Assembly: GCF_004912135.1 (NCBI RefSeq)
Contig: NZ_STGU01000013.1
Location: 1-64,000, forward strand
Reading direction: 5' to 3'
Source of the DNA: Rhizobium rosettiformans W3
GTDB lineage: Bacteria; Pseudomonadota; Alphaproteobacteria; Rhizobiales; Rhizobiaceae
DNA length: 64,000 bases
A program made the position numbers and the translations under genes. The notes beneath the pieces were generated by a model. It was not told where the DNA came from. It worked only from the letters and a program-made list of their open reading frames with translations, and made no database searches. Each line of letters starts with the position of its first letter. The stretch's first letter is position 1. Positions 61,455 through 64,000 of the stretch are shown piece by piece.

Positions 61455-64000
61455 CCGCAGCCTCCAGTCCCTTGATCGGCTTCAACGCACCGGCGAACAG
61501 CGGATAGTTTCGCTTCACCCCGTCATCCAGATCGATGGCGATCTTCTTCTGCGCCATCGGATAGACGACTTCGCGTTCCCATTCGGTCAGCTCGGCGATC
61601 TGCTTGATGACCGTGGCCGTCTCCTTCTGCGCCTTTGTTTGTTGGGTGGGCGTAGCGGCAGGATCGACAGCCAGCTTTTCCAGTCGAGCGCGCTCGACTT
61701 CAAGCTTCTGGATGAACTCGCGCACATATTGGTTCAGCACGACCGAAACCGTGTCAGGCCGGTAGCGGTGCATATAGATCAGCGCGTTGAAGCTGCCCTT
61801 GGGGCTGGAGAACATCCAGTAGATCGGGCGCTTCTTGAAGCGGCGCACATGATAGTCGAAGAAATCCTTGGTGAACCATTTGCGCAGATCCTTGCCGAGG
61901 GCGGCTTCGATGAAGGCGAGGTTTTCGCGGAACTTTGCCTCGCCAAAGGTGACGCGCAGGAAGTCGCGGGCGCGGGTGACGATGTCATCGGCGAACCAGT
62001 CAGCATCCAGCACCGGGATGACATTGTCGCGGTCAAGGGCAAACGTCGGCTCCGGCACGCGCGCCAGATATTCCTCAATCCCTTCGCCCTGATTGGCGAG
62101 GATCAGGCCGGGCGCGTCGAGGCTATAGCGCCCGAACATGCAACCCACGGCATAGTGGAGGAATTCGGCCACAGTATCCTCGCGCAGCCGCGCTTCGCGT
62201 TCTTCTTCCGTGCTCTTCACGCCATAGCGATAGGCCGGGTTGCAGGTCAGGGTGATTTCTTCCAGCGGCACTTCGGGGGTCAGTTCGTCTTGCAACCCGT
62301 AGGCGTCGATGAAGATGCGGTTGTTCTCTTCCTCCAGCCGCTGCATCTCGTCCGTCATGCCCTGCCAATGGGCGCGGAGGCGGGAAAAGGTGGCCTCCAG
62401 CGTTCCGGCCCGGTGGTCGGGTGAGAGCAGCGGGAGCGCGGTAAAATCCCAGGAGGTTTCGTAGGCGTCCCAGTCGGATTTGGCTATACAAACGCAGCGG
62501 GTTGCGATTTCCTCCGCCTGCGCTGTCTTTAGGACAGGAACTTTGCCAAGGTCCTCAATCAAAATATTCAGTGTCGGCGACAAAGTTTGAGCGAGAAAAA
62601 TACCAAACTTCGAGTTCAAAGAAGCAAGCGTCGCGAATGCATCTTTCTTTGCTTCATGCGGCATGAAGTTACCAGCTTGGTCATGCAGGTGATCCTCATA
62701 GAAACGGAAAGATGGTGCGCCCGAAGTTAGCGAACTGTACGATATGGCAGGCTTGAAGGCATGTTGGGTGTTCCGCACATATGCGCCTTTGAAGGACTTC
62801 AGTTCATCTCCTGAAGTTCCCCAGTTTACGGTGAATTGTTGATTGCCATACCATCGGCGCCATTCACCCCCCTTGTTATAGGGGCGCCACTTAGTGTTGC
62901 GGGCGCTGTTAGTGACTTCGAACCAGTTTCTGAGGAAACGATTATTGTCTGCAGTGCTTGTTCCCCGCTTGAAACCTCCGAGCTCTGATACAGTGACTGA
63001 CTTACCGAAACTCTCTACCGCTGTATCGGAAAGTTGATAAAGAATCGGACTACCAGGAATTGCATCAAACGTAGTCGAAGGCGTTCTGTAGAACCATCCA
63101 CAATCTTGGTCTTGTATTGCCTGCAGCGCGCGAGGACCTTGAACACTTGCCCCCCTGAACTCAGACAGTCGCACGTACGCCCCGCGAAACTTTGGGCGAT
63201 GGTGGTTTTCAATCGTGAACGTGCAGATTGGCACTGTTGCGCCATCGAAGCCTGAATATTCGAGTTGGATTAGGCTTGAGATCGTCTTTCTGCCCAACAG
63301 AAACCTCCTCATGCCTTCGTAAGAGGATATGAACATCCATACAAACGGCGTCATAAAGCCGAGTTGTCCAGCCGGTAAAGCCATGGCGCAGTTTCGAACA
63401 ACAAAAGCCGAAAAAAGATCCGAAGAAACGAATTCATAGTGGTCGGAAAGGAAACTGCTGAGAAGACCATTCATCCCTTTCCCGCCCATATACGGCGGGT
63501 TGGCGACCACGACGTGATACTTCGGCGACAGCGCCTCGGCCATGCGCAGTACGGCTACGACACGCTCCTGCACCTCCTTCAGCAGCAGGTCGGAACCAAA
63601 CTCCCGCGCCTCGACCACCCTCAGCGTCTCGGCCGGATCGCGCAGCTTCGGCACGATCAGCGAGCCGAAGTTCTTTGCCTGCTCGAACTGCCCCAGCGTT
63701 TCGCGCAGTTCATCCGTGAACAGATCTTTGCCAACCACGGCGGCCACGTCTTGCATCTCGGCAGGGGTGAAGCGCACGTCCTGCAGCACGACGATGCCGG
63801 GCTTTGCCTCCATCCGCAGGAACCGCCGCCGCCCCAGCTTCGCCGCCGCCTTCATCGACAGCGCAAAGGCCGCCAGCGCTCCGGCGCGGTCGTCAATCTC
63901 GATTCCGGTCAGGTTGTGCGTCAGGATCAGGCCGGGAATCTCGGCCGGGTCATGGCCTTCCTCGGCATAGATTTCGTAGAGCAGGTCAAACGCATAGGTC
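61447..64000 (-). CDS. pglX: BREX adenine methyltransferase PglX (5' end beyond window)
   Basis: At least 850 aa; the frame remains open to the right edge, so the N-terminus lies outside. The visible start contains a segment with LLYEIYAEEG, LTHNLTGIEIDDRAGALAAFALSMKA, then the catalytic NPPY (VVANPPYMGGKGMN), typical of N6-adenine methyltransferases of the MmeI/PglX type. The C-terminal part includes the target-recognition region and ends in LEAADD. PglX marks host DNA; phage DNA without the mark is excluded. The stop overlaps the pglZ start by 8 nt. Confidence 0.93.
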   Translation of the reverse strand, partial: TYAFDLLYEIYAEEGHDPAEIPGLILTHNLTGIEIDDRAGALAAFALSMKAAAKLGRRRFLRMEAKPGIVVLQDVRFTPAEMQDVAAVVGKDLFTDELRETLGQFEQAKNFGSLIVPKLRDPAETLRVVEAREFGSDLLLKEVQERVVAVLRMAEALSPKYHVVVANPPYMGGKGMNGLLSSFLSDHYEFVSSDLFSAFVVRNCAMALPAGQLGFMTPFVWMFISSYEGMRRFLLGRKTISSLIQLEYSGFDGATVPICTFTIENHHRPKFRGAYVRLSEFRGASVQGPRALQAIQDQDCGWFYRTPSTTFDAIPGSPILYQLSDTAVESFGKSVTVSELGGFKRGTSTADNNRFLRNWFEVTNSARNTKWRPYNKGGEWRRWYGNQQFTVNWGTSGDELKSFKGAYVRNTQHAFKPAISYSSLTSGAPSFRFYEDHLHDQAGNFMPHEAKKDAFATLASLNSKFGIFLAQTLSPTLNILIEDLGKVPVLKTAQAEEIATRCVCIAKSDWDAYETSWDFTALPLLSPDHRAGTLEATFSRLRAHWQGMTDEMQRLEEENNRIFIDAYGLQDELTPEVPLEEITLTCNPAYRYGVKSTEEEREARLREDTVAEFLHYAVGCMFGRYSLDAPGLILANQGEGIEEYLARVPEPTFALDRDNVIPVLDADWFADDIVTRARDFLRVTFGEAKFRENLAFIEAALGKDLRKWFTKDFFDYHVRRFKKRPIYWMFSSPKGSFNALIYMHRYRPDTVSVVLNQYVREFIQKLEVERARLEKLAVDPAATPTQQTKAQKETATVIKQIAELTEWEREVVYPMAQKKIAIDLDDGVKRNYPLFAGALKPIKGLEAADD

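Overview
The window looks like an alphaproteobacterial chromosome or large replicon, probably Hyphomicrobiales (Rhizobiales) or a near relative; the genus cannot be told from sequence alone. The basis is high GC, Tat and lipoprotein signals, a class I PHA synthase, a fused MaoC-Pta protein with acetate kinase and FabI, and dense operons joined by ATGA or TGATG overlaps. No rRNA, complete tRNA, CRISPR array or IS element is visible. Three blocks can be separated.

Block 1 (1-8359, + strand) looks like accessory or mobile DNA. It holds a putative PD-(D/E)XK protein with a C-terminal AT-hook, a small basic protein, an FtsH-like AAA+ ATPase and a separate M41 zinc metalloprotease. The last two divide what is normally one FtsH-like polypeptide, with the break inside the AAA+ lid. 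Two unrecognised genes follow, then a large serine recombinase. The gaps between these genes repeat a 13-bp near-palindrome of the form CAAACG(G/C)CGTTTG. The recombinase 3' end carries two tRNA-3'-end-like direct repeats around a perfect 12-bp inverted repeat.

Block 2 (8473-45426) is a stress and low-oxygen energy island. On the minus strand it has UspA, DUF1269, nqrABCDEF, apbE, nqrM, a CBS protein, a Tat-exported nitroreductase-like protein and a cation/Ca2+ exchanger. Next come HdeD, an alpha/beta-hydrolase lipoprotein, tetR-phaC-pta-ackA-fabI, an HlyD/DUF2955 efflux pair, GltS and a TetR regulator coupled to an orphan gene. On the plus strand are a frameshifted hdeD, a DUF4105 membrane protein, an HlyD-RbbA-YhhJ ABC exporter, an alcohol dehydrogenase, a CBS-BON protein and an arginine deiminase operon (arcD-arcA-arcB-arcC) with an FNR/FixK-type box upstream. 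Together these suggest ATP and redox balance without oxygen (arginine deiminase, Pta-AckA, PHA, Na+-NQR) plus envelope stress and efflux. The NQR is atypical: NqrB is short and lacks the segment that carries its covalent FMN, and NqrC has SGAS where SGAT is usual.

Block 3 (45410-64000, minus strand, running off the right edge) is a phage-defence island. It contains pglX (5' end beyond the window), pglZ and a BrxL-like ATPase, as in type 1 BREX, followed by five more co-directional genes. These are an AddB-like PD-(D/E)XK protein, a UvrD/AddA-like helicase-nuclease, an unrecognised protein, a PLD-family protein and an SNF2-type helicase. All five are joined by 1-4 nt overlaps. BrxL appears to carry a MITD1-C/PLD-fold tail in place of the usual Lon-protease domain. 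The BREX-linked five-gene module, the split AAA+/M41 cassette and the NQR variant are the best candidates for something undescribed.
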